A DNA stretch of 64,000 nt from Paenibacillus zeirhizosphaerae (GTDB taxonomy: Bacteria > Bacillota > Bacilli > Paenibacillales > Paenibacillaceae), in contig NZ_JAPCKK010000030.1 in the NCBI RefSeq assembly GCF_030705605.1, forward strand, positions 62,001 to 126,000, given 5' to 3'. The notes beneath the pieces were generated by a model. The model had not been told where the DNA came from. It saw nothing but the letters and a program-made list of their open reading frames with translations, and ran no database searches. Each line of letters begins with the position of its first letter. Position 1 is the stretch's first letter. The translations under genes were made by a program, and so were the position numbers. Below are positions 1 to 8,299 of this stretch, piece after piece.

Positions 1-3
1 CGA

Positions 4-1119
4 ATGTCTACCATTACAGCAAAAATCCAAATTAATGTCCCGCATGAGCATACAGAAATGCTCACCAAGACCATCCAAACCTATCGTGAAGCATGTAATT
101 ATCTTTCAGTTATTGTCTTTCAAACCAAAGAATTACGTCAGCGTGCACTCCATGACTTGTATTATCGAGAGCTGCGAAGTCGTTTTGGTTTGAAAAGTCA
201 AATGGCGCAATCAGTGATCAGAACGGTCATCGCCCGCTGTACATCTGCCCGATCCAACAGGCACGATTGGAACCTGGTCCAATTCAAACGTCCTGAATAT
301 GATCTGGTTTGGCATCGAGATTACGCTTTGAACGATGATCGGTTTAGCGTAAATACGCTGGACGGACGAGTGAAGCTTCGTTACAAAAAACGAGGCATGC
401 AGCACTTCTTTGATGGCACATGGAAATGGGGCACGGCCAAGCTCGTGTACAAACACAAGAAGTGGTTTTTGCATATTTCCATGACCAAAGAGTTCCCTGA
501 ATTGGATCTTACAAAGGTCAACCATATTGTTGGCATTGACCTGGGAATCAACTTTCTCGCCACCACCTATGACAATCAAAGCCAGACGACGTTTTATCCT
601 GGACGAACCATGAAACACAAACGAGGCCAGTATAAAGTCTTACGTAAACAACTTCAGATGAGACAAACCCCATCCGCTCGAAAACGACTCAAGGAAATCG
701 GTTCAAGAGAAAACCGTTATGTTACCGATGTCAACCATCAAGTAACCAAGGCACTCGTTGAAACGTATCCGAAAGGGACTTTGTTTGTGATCGAAAATTT
801 AAAGGGTGTTCGTTCCGCCACGGAAAAAGTATGTGTTCGCCATCGGTATGTGTCAGTTTCCTGGGCATTTCACCAATTCCGTGAGATGTTGGAGTACAAG
901 GCTCAACTGAACGGACAGGGCGTCATCGCAGTAGACCCTAAATACACGTCTCAAACCTGCCCGAAATGCGGACATATCGAACGAGCGAATCGAAACAAAA
1001 AAATGCACACCTTTGAATGCCGAAACTGTCACTATCGTTCGAACGATGATCGAATCGGCGCTATGAATCTGTACCGCAAAGGAATCGAGTACATCGGTAC
1101 AGGTACAACAGGAGTATAA
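4..1119 (+). CDS. tnpB: TnpB (IS200/IS605 OrfB-type RNA-guided nuclease)
   Basis: This is a 371-residue TnpB, the accessory nuclease of IS200/IS605 elements, which cuts DNA using an RNA from the element's right end. The RuvC-like site is visible: D179 in GIDLG, E264 in VIENL and D349 in NDDRIGAMNL. A four-cysteine zinc finger (C319, C322, C339, C342) sits between the second and third acidic residues. The length is close to the family norm and no catalytic residue is missing, so it may be active. The left end and any tnpA would lie before the window; no Y1 transposase is seen here. The right end and probable guide RNA follow directly. Confidence 0.93.
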   Translation: MSTITAKIQINVPHEHTEMLTKTIQTYREACNYLSVIVFQTKELRQRALHDLYYRELRSRFGLKSQMAQSVIRTVIARCTSARSNRHDWNLVQFKRPEYDLVWHRDYALNDDRFSVNTLDGRVKLRYKKRGMQHFFDGTWKWGTAKLVYKHKKWFLHISMTKEFPELDLTKVNHIVGIDLGINFLATTYDNQSQTTFYPGRTMKHKRGQYKVLRKQLQMRQTPSARKRLKEIGSRENRYVTDVNHQVTKALVETYPKGTLFVIENLKGVRSATEKVCVRHRYVSVSWAFHQFREMLEYKAQLNGQGVIAVDPKYTSQTCPKCGHIERANRNKKMHTFECRNCHYRSNDDRIGAMNLYRKGIEYIGTGTTGV

Positions 1120-1296
1120 CTCTTGTTGTAGGGGCGAGGTCAACCGTCCTGATGTTCCAACACGCTAAGGTAGGAGCACTGTGAGGTGCGTTTGCACTAC
1201 CGGTTAGGAATAAGTCTAAAAGGCTTGTGCGAAACACAAGCACTGTCTACGAAAGTAGGCAGAGACAAGCTCGTGACTTGAGTCATGAGTTGTTGA
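1120..1296 (+). ncRNA. Probable omega RNA / right end of the tnpB element
   Basis: Directly after tnpB lie three compact hairpins in series: 1223-1241 (7-bp stem GCTTGTG/CACAAGC), 1243-1262 (8-bp stem with a GAAA loop) and 1270-1289 (9-bp stem around TTGA). IS605-type right ends fold this way, both as transposition ends and as the scaffold of the TnpB guide RNA, which usually begins inside the 3' part of tnpB. The element probably ends at or near the GTTGAC at about 1291-1296, so host sequence from about 1297 would be the guide. The exact end is inference. Confidence 0.65.
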
Positions 1297-1337
1297 CGGT
1301 TCATAAATATTCTAGCACAAAAATGAAAGGTGATAGC

Positions 1338-1823
1338 ATGGAAGCGATGTTAAAGCTGGCAACGATAGAGCAGCGGCCCATTATCATGCGGCTCATTCAG
1401 TTCTATCTTTATGATTTCACCGAGTTTATTGAAATTGATATTTCAGTTGACGGGAGGTTTCCCGATTATCCTAATTTGGATCAATATTGGACGAGCGGGA
1501 ATCGGAAAATGGCCTTCATTATATGGTATAGGGGCAAGCCGGCGGGCTTTGCGCTGGTCGACAGGCTGGATAACAAGCTCGAAGGGGATTATTATATGGC
1601 TGAGTTTTTCGTCATGCGCCCTTTCCGAAGATATGGGATCGGTTCCTGGGCCGCGCGCGAATTGTTCGGCAGGCTGAAGGGAAACTGGAAGGTAACGCAG
1701 GTGAAAAATAACACGCCAGCGCGTGCCTTTTGGAGGAAGGTGATCGGTGAATATACCAGGGGCGATTTTACGGAAAAAATACATCCATGGAAAGGCAGCC
1801 CCAGCCAGTATTTCACGACATAA
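1338..1823 (+). CDS. GNAT family N-acetyltransferase
   Basis: This encodes a 161-residue GNAT-fold acetyltransferase, which moves an acetyl group from acetyl-CoA to an amine; the substrate cannot be told. The acetyl-CoA binding motif is visible in MRPFRRYGIGSWAARELF, an R-x-x-G-x-G/A loop leading into a helix, followed by the usual late segment with NNTPARAFWRKV. The reading frame is open back to 1227, but the start at 1338 is chosen because AAAGGTGA lies at 1326-1333; the upstream part overlaps the tnpB right end. A strong terminator follows. It stands alone, between a mobile element and a convergent transporter gene. Confidence 0.85.
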   Translation: MEAMLKLATIEQRPIIMRLIQFYLYDFTEFIEIDISVDGRFPDYPNLDQYWTSGNRKMAFIIWYRGKPAGFALVDRLDNKLEGDYYMAEFFVMRPFRRYGIGSWAARELFGRLKGNWKVTQVKNNTPARAFWRKVIGEYTRGDFTEKIHPWKGSPSQYFTT

Positions 1824-1830
1824 TGGAAGA

Positions 1831-1879
1831 AACAAGCTGTCACCGATCAAGTATCGGTGACAGCTTGTTTCATTTTTTT
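1831..1879. terminator. Bidirectional terminator between acetyltransferase and AEC carrier
   Basis: A 17-bp perfect stem (1831-1847 with 1853-1869) with a five-base loop is followed by a T-rich run. It lies between convergent genes and can serve both. Confidence 0.85.
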
Positions 1880-1903
1880 GCTCTTGCACAGATTGCTTCG
1901 ATA

Positions 1904-2821
1904 TTATCCTATATGATTGGCCAATGAAATCAGGATTGTCATCGTAAACACATTCACGATGGTGGAGAGCAGTACCGTTTGCGCCGCAAAATCCGGTTCA
2001 TTCTTATACTCTTCCGCCAGAATGGACGTATTCACGCCGGTCGGCATACCGGAGGCGATCAGAAGCGCCTGGGCAGGTATACCTTTAAGATCAAGCAGCA
2101 TGATGATGGCGAAGCCTACAGCCGGGCCAGCCAGCAGCCGCAGTACCATGCTGAGATAGACAGCGGTCCGGCGCAGCCGGAACGGATATTGCACAATTTG
2201 CGCACCGAGGGTTAGCAGCGCTATGGCAACCATGGAGTGGCTTATGTATCCCAAAGGCTCAATCAGCAGAGCGGGCAGCGGCGTGTGCAGCGCATTCAAG
2301 AGCAGGCCGAGCACAAGGGCGTAGGGCACCGGCATCTTCAGAAAGTTCAGCATAATTTTTTTGGCGTTGGAGGAGCCGTTCTGAACTACGAAGGTGCCGT
2401 AAGTAAATGTAATGAAGGTTTGGAAGGTCATTATGAGCGCCTGCACGGAAGCGGCCGTTGGTTCCCCTTTGAATACCAGCTCATTAATCGGCATCCCGTA
2501 ATTGCCCGAGTTGTCCAGCATAACGCTATTGGTAAACGCACCCCTCATGCCTGGAGAATACTTGAGCGAGCGGGCGACCGACCAACTGATCAGGAACAGA
2601 ATAAATATATAGATAGCATAAAAAAGAGCCACTTCACCAAGCAGCATCAGCGAAATATTCGATTGATACAAGCTGAAGAATACAACTGCAGGTGTAATGT
2701 AGTAGAAATTGATTTTGGCAAGCGTATACAGGTCAAGCCGGAAGGAGTACTGCATGATGCATCCGAAACCGATCAGCACCACGATCGGCAGGACAACGTT
2801 AAGCAAAATAGACAAAATCAT
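1904..2821 (-). CDS. AEC family (auxin efflux carrier-like) transporter
   Basis: This is a 305-residue, very hydrophobic protein with about ten membrane segments, typical of the AEC/YwkB/MdcF family of secondary carriers for small organic anions. The conserved N-terminal half contains LDNSGNYGMPI and the C-terminal half ASGMPTGVNTSILAEEY, the family's two pseudo-symmetric N/G-rich unwound helices. Substrate is unknown; malonate, malate and other carboxylates are transported by relatives. It faces the methyltransferase gene across a 295-bp region with no other recognised gene. No strong ribosome binding site is seen, so the start is less sure than the identity. Confidence 0.85.
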   Translation of the reverse strand: MILSILLNVVLPIVVLIGFGCIMQYSFRLDLYTLAKINFYYITPAVVFFSLYQSNISLMLLGEVALFYAIYIFILFLISWSVARSLKYSPGMRGAFTNSVMLDNSGNYGMPINELVFKGEPTAASVQALIMTFQTFITFTYGTFVVQNGSSNAKKIMLNFLKMPVPYALVLGLLLNALHTPLPALLIEPLGYISHSMVAIALLTLGAQIVQYPFRLRRTAVYLSMVLRLLAGPAVGFAIIMLLDLKGIPAQALLIASGMPTGVNTSILAEEYKNEPDFAAQTVLLSTIVNVFTMTILISLANHIG

Positions 2822-3116
2822 GGTTGTTCATCTTCTTTCTATCTCATTCATTAGAGCTGTAAAGCACAGCATGCTTTTCATTATACTGCGAATTAGCGTA
2901 GAAAAGAGAGATTTTTTTCATAGAAACCAATTTTCAATATATGAAAAATTCACAATAGATAAAAGCATCTTCCCTCCATCATGTCAGCTCATCCATCCGC
3001 TCACACGTGTACCCGTAAAAAATGGGCAAATAAACGGTCTTTCGGTCACTATTGGCTCAGGCCTAGCATAAAGTAAACAAATTGAACTCTAATCACGGAT
3101 AGAAGGAGCGAAATGA

Positions 3117-3812
3117 ATGCAACGTTTTTGGGAAAAGGTGATTAAACCTATTATGGCTGCCCACCAGCCAAAGAGCATTGTTGAAATCGGAGCGGATGAA
3201 GGACTGAATACCCTCAAGCTGCTGGAATACGGTAAGCAATGTGATGCGGTATGTCATGTGATAGACCCTGCGCCGAAGTTTGAGGTCGAATGGGCGAAGG
3301 AGTGGTATGGGGATACTTTCAAGCTGTACGAGGACCTAAGCCTGAATGTGTTGCCGGAAATTGAATATTATGACCTGATTCTGATCGACGGAGATCATAA
3401 TTGGTACACCGTATATCATGAGTTAAAGCAAGTGTCCGAGATGGCTGAGAAAAGCGGGCAGTTTCCCATTGTTCTTATGCATGATACGGCTTGGCCGTAC
3501 GGACGGAGAGATATGTATTACGTTCCCGAAACGGTACCGCAGGAATTCCGCCACCCCTGTGAACTGAAGGGAATTGTGCCTGGATTGTCAGGGCTTGTGG
3601 CCGGAGCAGCGAATTCGCATTTGCATAATGCGGATCATGAAAATGGGGAGCGAAACGGAGTACTTACGGCAGTAGAGGACTTCATGGAAGAATCCTCTAT
3701 TCCATTGCGTCTTCATCTTTTACATTCGAACAATGGTTTTGCCGTTTTGCTTCCAGTCGATTCACATCTGAATCCGATCATATCTTTCATTCTGAATACT
3801 TCCGGAATGTAA
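3117..3812 (+). CDS. Class I SAM-dependent methyltransferase
   Basis: This is a 231-residue Rossmann-fold methyltransferase of the Methyltransf_24 kind found beside glycosyltransferases. Motif I is SIVEIGADEGLNTLKL near residues 19-34, with the following acidic strand in HVIDPAP, and motif IV-like LILIDGDHNWY near residue 90. LMHDTAWPYGRRDMYY follows, typical of sugar or cell-surface methyltransferases. The start has GAAGGAGCGAA just upstream. Only 22 bases separate it from the glycosyltransferase gene, so the two are probably co-transcribed and act on the same glycan. The acceptor is not known. Confidence 0.85.
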   Translation: MQRFWEKVIKPIMAAHQPKSIVEIGADEGLNTLKLLEYGKQCDAVCHVIDPAPKFEVEWAKEWYGDTFKLYEDLSLNVLPEIEYYDLILIDGDHNWYTVYHELKQVSEMAEKSGQFPIVLMHDTAWPYGRRDMYYVPETVPQEFRHPCELKGIVPGLSGLVAGAANSHLHNADHENGERNGVLTAVEDFMEESSIPLRLHLLHSNNGFAVLLPVDSHLNPIISFILNTSGM

Positions 3813-3834
3813 CCGACAAGGAGGCAAAATTGCA

Positions 3835-4662
3835 ATGGCTCTAGTATCCATTATTATGGTAACCTATAATAAGCCGGAGATGACCTGGCGATGCGTGGAC
3901 AGTATTTTCAGGAATACAGATATTCCTTTTGAAATCATATTTGTAGACAATGCCTCGACAGACGACACGGTCACTTATCTAAAGACCGTGCCACAAGCAA
4001 CGGTGATTCAAAACGAAGAGAACCGAGGATTTGCCGCCGGCTGCAACCAAGGGATACGGGCTGCCCGCGGAGATTACATTCTTCTGCTTAACAACGACAC
4101 TATTGTTACGGCAGGCTGGCTAACGAAGCTGATGGAATGGCTGGATGCAGTTCCGAGCCGCGGGATCGTTGGTCCGATGTCAACCCATGTAGGGCCGATG
4201 CAATGTGTGAACGACCTGAAAGGAATCTCAATTAAGGAAATTGAAAGCTATGCTCTTGAACGCAGCCGGACTTATGCAGGTCAGGGCTACTACCCGCACA
4301 AGCTAATCGGTTTTTGTATGTTGTTCCGGCGCAGCCTGGTGGATTTAATCGGAGGGCTGGATGAGCGCTTTTATCCCGGCAACTATGAGGATGACGATTT
4401 TTGTCTCAGGGCCCGCATTGCCGGTAAATCGCTGTGGCTTGCACAGGATACATTTATTTATCATGAGGGCCAAGGCTCTTTTGTCAGCAAGGTGGGGACC
4501 AAGAAATATGTGCTGCAGTCCATTAAAAATGCGGAGCGCTTCCGCGATAAATGGAATATTGGTCTCTCTCCTTTAGAGATTAATCTCAGAGGTTACAATC
4601 CTTCGGAGATTGTTGCCAGGGAATATGTGTTTCTTCCTGAAAGGCATGCAATACCGCTATAA
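3835..4662 (+). CDS. Glycosyltransferase family 2
   Basis: This is a 275-residue GT-A-fold glycosyltransferase that transfers a sugar from a nucleotide donor. It opens with VSIIMVTYNKPEMTWRC, then FVDNASTDDT and NRGFAAGCNQGI; the metal/donor site is LLLNNDT near residue 92, and NYEDDDFCLRARIAG near residue 185 matches the catalytic acidic region of the rhamnosyltransferase-like GT2 subgroup. No membrane segment is seen, so it is cytoplasmic. An AAGGAGG ribosome binding site precedes the ATG. It pairs with the upstream methyltransferase, suggesting modification of a surface polysaccharide or glycoprotein. A terminator follows. Confidence 0.9.
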   Translation: MALVSIIMVTYNKPEMTWRCVDSIFRNTDIPFEIIFVDNASTDDTVTYLKTVPQATVIQNEENRGFAAGCNQGIRAARGDYILLLNNDTIVTAGWLTKLMEWLDAVPSRGIVGPMSTHVGPMQCVNDLKGISIKEIESYALERSRTYAGQGYYPHKLIGFCMLFRRSLVDLIGGLDERFYPGNYEDDDFCLRARIAGKSLWLAQDTFIYHEGQGSFVSKVGTKKYVLQSIKNAERFRDKWNIGLSPLEINLRGYNPSEIVAREYVFLPERHAIPL

Positions 4663-4687
4663 TATAAAGAGGAAATTTCATAATGGG

Positions 4688-4718
4688 AAGGGCAGTCATT
4701 TGGCGATTGCCCTTTTCA
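4688..4718 (+). terminator. Terminator after methyltransferase/GT2 pair
   Basis: AAGGGCA (4688-4694) pairs with TGCCCTT (4708-4714), followed by TTTCATTTT. It ends the two-gene unit. Confidence 0.7.
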
Positions 4719-4734
4719 TTTTCAGGAGGGGAAA

Positions 4735-5103
4735 ATGAATATATCAAGGTTAAAAGCAGACGGCGTAAATATTGCCGTCATAAGCGGCAACGAGATCCTC
4801 ATTAAGGATGTTCAATCGGCATTGGATCTTATGGCAACCGTACGATATGAGACCGATTCTGATCGTATTGTAATACCCAAATCCATGCTGAGCGAAAGCT
4901 TTTTCGACTTGAAAACACGACTTGCAGGAGAGATTCTTCAGAAGTTCATCAATTATCGCGTGAAGGTTGCGATTGTCGGTGATTTCTCTGTGTATACAAG
5001 TCGAAGCTTTCAGAGCTTTATGTATGAATGCAACGCTGGAAATGACATTTTCTTCTTGCCTACCGAACAGCAAGCGATTGATAAGTTAAGCACAGACAAA
5101 TAA
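4735..5103 (+). CDS. DUF4180 domain-containing protein
   Basis: This is a 122-residue soluble protein matching the DUF4180 family, in particular the N-terminal strand-rich part, the SESFFDLKTRLAGEILQK segment and the closing region with YTSRSFQSFMYECNAG. The molecular role of the family is not established. The ribosome binding site AGGAGGGGAAA sits right before ATG. The gene is monocistronic, between two terminators, and converges with the FrnE-like gene. Confidence 0.75.
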   Translation: MNISRLKADGVNIAVISGNEILIKDVQSALDLMATVRYETDSDRIVIPKSMLSESFFDLKTRLAGEILQKFINYRVKVAIVGDFSVYTSRSFQSFMYECNAGNDIFFLPTEQQAIDKLSTDK

Positions 5104-5124
5104 CAGCGGCATGACTGCCGCTGT
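5103..5124. terminator. Terminator between convergent DUF4180 and FrnE-like genes
   Basis: A 9-bp perfect stem ACAGCGGCA/TGCCGCTGT with a four-base loop overlaps the DUF4180 stop codon. No long T-run is present, so it may be only moderately strong. Confidence 0.6.
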
Positions 5125-5131
5125 CTATATG

Positions 5132-5854
5132 TTATTCGTTTCTTTGTGGAATTTCACAGCCTTCTTCTGTACATACAGCGCCTTCAGGCTTGTCGGCGGA
5201 TTCCACCAGCGTGAAAGTGGAGCGCTCGTTCCAGGCTCTCTGCAACGCATCTGCAAACACCTCATCAGGCTGGGCGCCCGAGATGGCGAATTTCCCGTCC
5301 AAGACAAAGAAGGGCACGCCCGTGATACCAAGCTGCTGTGCTTGCGTCTCGTCTGTACGAACTTCGGAGGCAAACTGATTACCAGCAAGGACAGAAGCCG
5401 CTTCGGTACGGTCAAGGCCAACCTCCTCTGCCAAATCGGCAAGCACATCGGCGCTGCCAATATGCTCCGCTTCTTCGAGTGCTGCCTTAAATAACCGTTC
5501 ACTCAGCTCCTGCTTTTTTCCCCGGGTATCCGCCCAGTGCGTCAGGCGGTGAGCGTCAAACGAGTTCGTTAGAATCAGGGAATTCAGATTGTAGTTGAGT
5601 CCTACAGTCCGTGCGCTGGCCTCTACGTTTGCATTCATGGATTTGGCTTGCTCTACGCTCATTCCATACTTAGCTGCAAGCTCTTCAGGTGCAGTATGCT
5701 CTGAGTCCCTTGAGGCCTCAGGATTAAGCTCGAAGCTGCGGAACTGTACTTTCACTTCATCCTTATGCTCAAATTGTGCCAGGGCGTTTTCCAGCCGACG
5801 TTTGCCGATAAAGCAAAAAGGGCACATATAATCAGACCAAACTTCAATAATCAT
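5132..5854 (-). CDS. DsbA family oxidoreductase (FrnE-like)
   Basis: This 240-residue cytoplasmic protein belongs to the DsbA/FrnE thioredoxin-fold family. The redox motif is C11-P-F-C14 in SDYMCPFCFIGKRRL. The all-helical insert and the cis-proline region GITGVPFFVLDGKFAISGAQ near residue 170 are present. It ends with a second cysteine pair in VCTEEGCEI, found in some FrnE proteins. Likely roles are dithiol oxidation or isomerisation of stressed proteins. The start at 5854 is chosen over a TTG 15 bases upstream because GGAGG lies eight bases before this ATG. It has no signal peptide. Confidence 0.88.
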   Translation of the reverse strand: MIIEVWSDYMCPFCFIGKRRLENALAQFEHKDEVKVQFRSFELNPEASRDSEHTAPEELAAKYGMSVEQAKSMNANVEASARTVGLNYNLNSLILTNSFDAHRLTHWADTRGKKQELSERLFKAALEEAEHIGSADVLADLAEEVGLDRTEAASVLAGNQFASEVRTDETQAQQLGITGVPFFVLDGKFAISGAQPDEVFADALQRAWNERSTFTLVESADKPEGAVCTEEGCEIPQRNE

Positions 5855-5958
5855 GAGGAGGACCTCCAATATGAGATGTTATAACTGATACGGTTACAGC
5901 TATCTCATTATAAAAGATCTTCAGGTTTAACGCAATTTACCTTGAAGAAAAAAATAAA

Positions 5959-5987
5959 TTGTCAAACAGAGCAAAGTATGATATTTT
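5959..5987 (+). promoter_or_regulatory. Sigma-A promoter of the rbs operon
   Basis: TTGTCA (5959-5964), a 17-base spacer and TATTTT (5982-5987) give a start of transcription near 5994, inside the palindrome at 5993-6006. Confidence 0.6.
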
Positions 5988-5992
5988 AATTC

Positions 5993-6006
5993 TGTAACCG
6001 GTTACA
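5993..6006 (+). promoter_or_regulatory. cre-type / LacI-family operator of the rbs operon
   Basis: TGTAACCGGTTACA is a perfect 14-bp palindrome that fits every position of the Gram-positive cre consensus TGWAANCGNTNWCA. It overlaps the predicted transcription start, the right place for repression by CcpA, by RbsR (same protein family), or by both. A partial match, CTGATACGGTTACAG, lies at 5885-5899. Confidence 0.75.
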
Positions 6007-6023
6007 CATTGGAGTGAACATAT

Positions 6024-7013
6024 ATGGCAACGATTAAAGATGTAGCTGCACTGGCTGGCGTATCGGTAGCCACTGTATCTCGGGTTATTAATGAAAGAGG
6101 ATATGTGCATGCCGATACACGCAGGAAAGTGGAGGAAGCTGTTAAGCAGCTTAACTTTTCGCCAAATGAGGTCGCTCGTTCCTTATATAAACGCAAATCC
6201 AAGCTGATTGGCCTGCTGCTGCCGGACATTGCGAACCCTTATTTTCCGCAATTGGCCCGTGGGGTTGAGGACCGGATGCAGGAGCAGGAATTCAGGCTGA
6301 TTTTCGGAAACAGTGATGAGGATGAACAGAAGGAGCAGGATTATATCCAGACATTTGTCCAAAATAACGTGGTCGGTGTCATCTCTTCAACGAACTACCC
6401 TCATTCTCCAATATATGAAAACTTGAAAATTCCGGTAGTGTTCCTTGACAGGACTCCACTGGACAGCCCGTCTGTGTATGCGGATGGCAGAGAAGGCGGC
6501 CGCCTGGCTGCCAAGGAAATGATCAGGCGCGGCAGTCGCCGCATCGCGGTCATGCAGGGTCCGGTACATATCAGACCGGCTCAAGACCGTTTTGAAGGCG
6601 CGATCGAAGTCATCCGGGAGGCTGGCCTTGACTACCGTGTAGTACAGACTACATCGCTTTCGTTTAACGAGGCCGGATTATGGGCTGAAGAGCTGTTCAG
6701 CAAGCACACCGATACCGACGGTGTCATTGCCAGCAATGACATTGCAGCTACAGCGGTGCTGCATGAAGCGCTGCGGATCGGAAGAAGGGTTCCCGATGAT
6801 CTGCAGATTATCGGCTTTGACGATATTCCGCTGAGCAGTCTGCTATCGCCAGCGTTATCTACGATTCGGCAGCCTGCTTACGAAATGGGAAGAGAAGCGG
6901 CCGGGCTGCTGATCAAGCTGATTGAGCAGGCTCCGGTGGATCATAAAAATATACAGTTGCCGGTCAAGTTCATTGAACGGGACACGACGAGAAAGGTGAA
7001 TTCGAATGGCTAA
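6024..7013 (+). CDS. rbsR: Ribose operon repressor RbsR (LacI family)
   Basis: This is a 329-residue LacI-family regulator. The N-terminal helix-turn-helix is ATIKDVAALAGVSVATVSRV, followed by the hinge FSPNEVARSL and a periplasmic-binding-protein-like effector domain (IGLLLPDIANPYFP, then IIGFDDIPLSSLLSPALSTI). Its position as first gene of the ribose operon identifies it as RbsR, which releases DNA when ribose or a derivative is present. It probably controls its own promoter through the palindrome at 5993-6006. The ribosome binding site is TTGGAGTG. Its end overlaps rbsK by 8 bases. Confidence 0.93.
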   Translation: MATIKDVAALAGVSVATVSRVINERGYVHADTRRKVEEAVKQLNFSPNEVARSLYKRKSKLIGLLLPDIANPYFPQLARGVEDRMQEQEFRLIFGNSDEDEQKEQDYIQTFVQNNVVGVISSTNYPHSPIYENLKIPVVFLDRTPLDSPSVYADGREGGRLAAKEMIRRGSRRIAVMQGPVHIRPAQDRFEGAIEVIREAGLDYRVVQTTSLSFNEAGLWAEELFSKHTDTDGVIASNDIAATAVLHEALRIGRRVPDDLQIIGFDDIPLSSLLSPALSTIRQPAYEMGREAAGLLIKLIEQAPVDHKNIQLPVKFIERDTTRKVNSNG

Positions 7014-7884
7014 AGTATGTGTAATAGGCAGTAGCTCCATGGATTTGGTTGTCACCTCCCAGAAACGCCCGGACGCAGGCGAAACCGTCCTGGGTGAAAG
7101 CTTCAAAACGGTACCTGGCGGCAAGGGAGCTAATCAGGCAGTGGCCGCGGCGAGACTCGGCGCGGAGGTCACGATGATCGGCCGGGTAGGTGACGATCAT
7201 TTTGGCCGCATCATTTTGGACAATTTTAAAGCCAATTCTGTAAATACGCAGCATGTGGAACCGGTTACAGGTATGGAAAGCGGGACCGCTCATATTGTTC
7301 TTGCGGAAGGGGACAACAGTATTGTTGTGGTCAAAGCGGCCAATGACGAGGTTACTCCCACATATGTGGACAAAGCCGCCGAGGCGATCCGTAGTGCGGA
7401 TATTGTTCTAATCCAGCATGAAATTCCGGCGGAAACGGTTGTGCGTGTGAGTGCCATTTGCGCCGAGAGCGGTACTCCTCTGCTGTTGAATCCAGCCCCG
7501 GTAAGAAGCGTACCGGAAGAGGTCATTAATCATGCCGCTTATATTACACCGAACGAGCATGAAGCTGCAGTATTGTTCGAAGGCTTGGCTCCGGCGGAAG
7601 CCTTGCGTAAATATCCGAACAAGCTGTTCATTACGGAGGGCAGCAGAGGGGTTAGATATTTTGACGGGGAGCAGGAAATTCTGGTTCCGACTTACAAAGT
7701 GGAGGCGGTGGACACCACGGGCGCAGGGGATACATTTAACGCCGCTTTTGCCGTTGCTTTGGCGGAAGGCATGTCCTTGCAGGAAAGCATTCGCTTCGCC
7801 AACCGGGCTGCATCGTTATCGGTTACCAAATTCGGAGCACAGGGTGGCATGCCAACGCGTCGTGAAGTAGAGGAGAGCCTGTAA
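7006..7884 (+). CDS. rbsK: Ribokinase
   Basis: This is a 292-residue PfkB-family kinase that phosphorylates D-ribose with ATP to ribose 5-phosphate in the cytoplasm. The N-terminal signature [19 protein letters not shown] (near residue 40) and the C-terminal active-site signature [17 protein letters not shown] (near residue 240, with the catalytic Asp) are both intact. The length is normal. It overlaps the end of rbsR and the start of rbsD, implying translational coupling. Confidence 0.96.
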   Translation: MAKVCVIGSSSMDLVVTSQKRPDAGETVLGESFKTVPGGKGANQAVAAARLGAEVTMIGRVGDDHFGRIILDNFKANSVNTQHVEPVTGMESGTAHIVLAEGDNSIVVVKAANDEVTPTYVDKAAEAIRSADIVLIQHEIPAETVVRVSAICAESGTPLLLNPAPVRSVPEEVINHAAYITPNEHEAAVLFEGLAPAEALRKYPNKLFITEGSRGVRYFDGEQEILVPTYKVEAVDTTGAGDTFNAAFAVALAEGMSLQESIRFANRAASLSVTKFGAQGGMPTRREVEESL

Positions 7885-8285
7885 TGAAGAAGCATGGAAT
7901 GCTGAACAGCCATATTTCCAGGGTATTGTCTGATCTTGGCCATACGGACATCATTGTCATTGCCGATCTTGGCCTGCCCATACCTGCTGGAGTGCCCAAA
8001 ATTGATTTAGCCTTAAAATTGGGCACTCCCGGTTTCCAGGAGGTTGTGGACCTGGTTGCCGAGGATATGGTGATTGAGAAAGTCATTTTGGCCGCTGAAA
8101 TCAGGGAAGAGAATCCGGCGGCCATGCAATATATAACCGGAAAATTCGGAAATGATGCCGTTAACGCATCCATCAGCCACGAACAGTTTAAAGCACTCAC
8201 CCGGCATGCTAAGGCGGTAATCCGCACGGGAGAGGCCACACCGTATGCCAATTGTATTTTGCAGGCGGGTGTCAATTTCGGTTAA
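7884..8285 (+). CDS. rbsD: D-ribose pyranase
   Basis: This is a 133-residue RbsD, the mutarotase that converts the pyranose form of ribose to the furanose form used by RbsK. The characteristic N-terminal segment is present: [17 protein letters not shown] with the active-site His. The C-terminus has the conserved [17 protein letters not shown]. Its ATG overlaps the last base of the rbsK stop codon. Confidence 0.95.
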   Translation: MKKHGMLNSHISRVLSDLGHTDIIVIADLGLPIPAGVPKIDLALKLGTPGFQEVVDLVAEDMVIEKVILAAEIREENPAAMQYITGKFGNDAVNASISHEQFKALTRHAKAVIRTGEATPYANCILQAGVNFG

Positions 8286-8299
8286 AAGGAGGCTGCATC

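Noticed and set aside
2237..2854. 205-codon frame opposite the AEC carrier
   Set aside because: Composition (many Gln, His and Arg) is typical of a complementary-strand shadow of a membrane protein gene.
2709..3071. 120-codon frame in the gap before the methyltransferase
   Set aside because: It overlaps the AEC gene start on the other strand, has no ribosome binding site and resembles no family.
5885..5899. Second rbs operator (CTGATACGGTTACAG)
   Set aside because: Spacing between half sites differs by one base from the perfect copy and it lies far from the promoter; too weak to annotate on its own.
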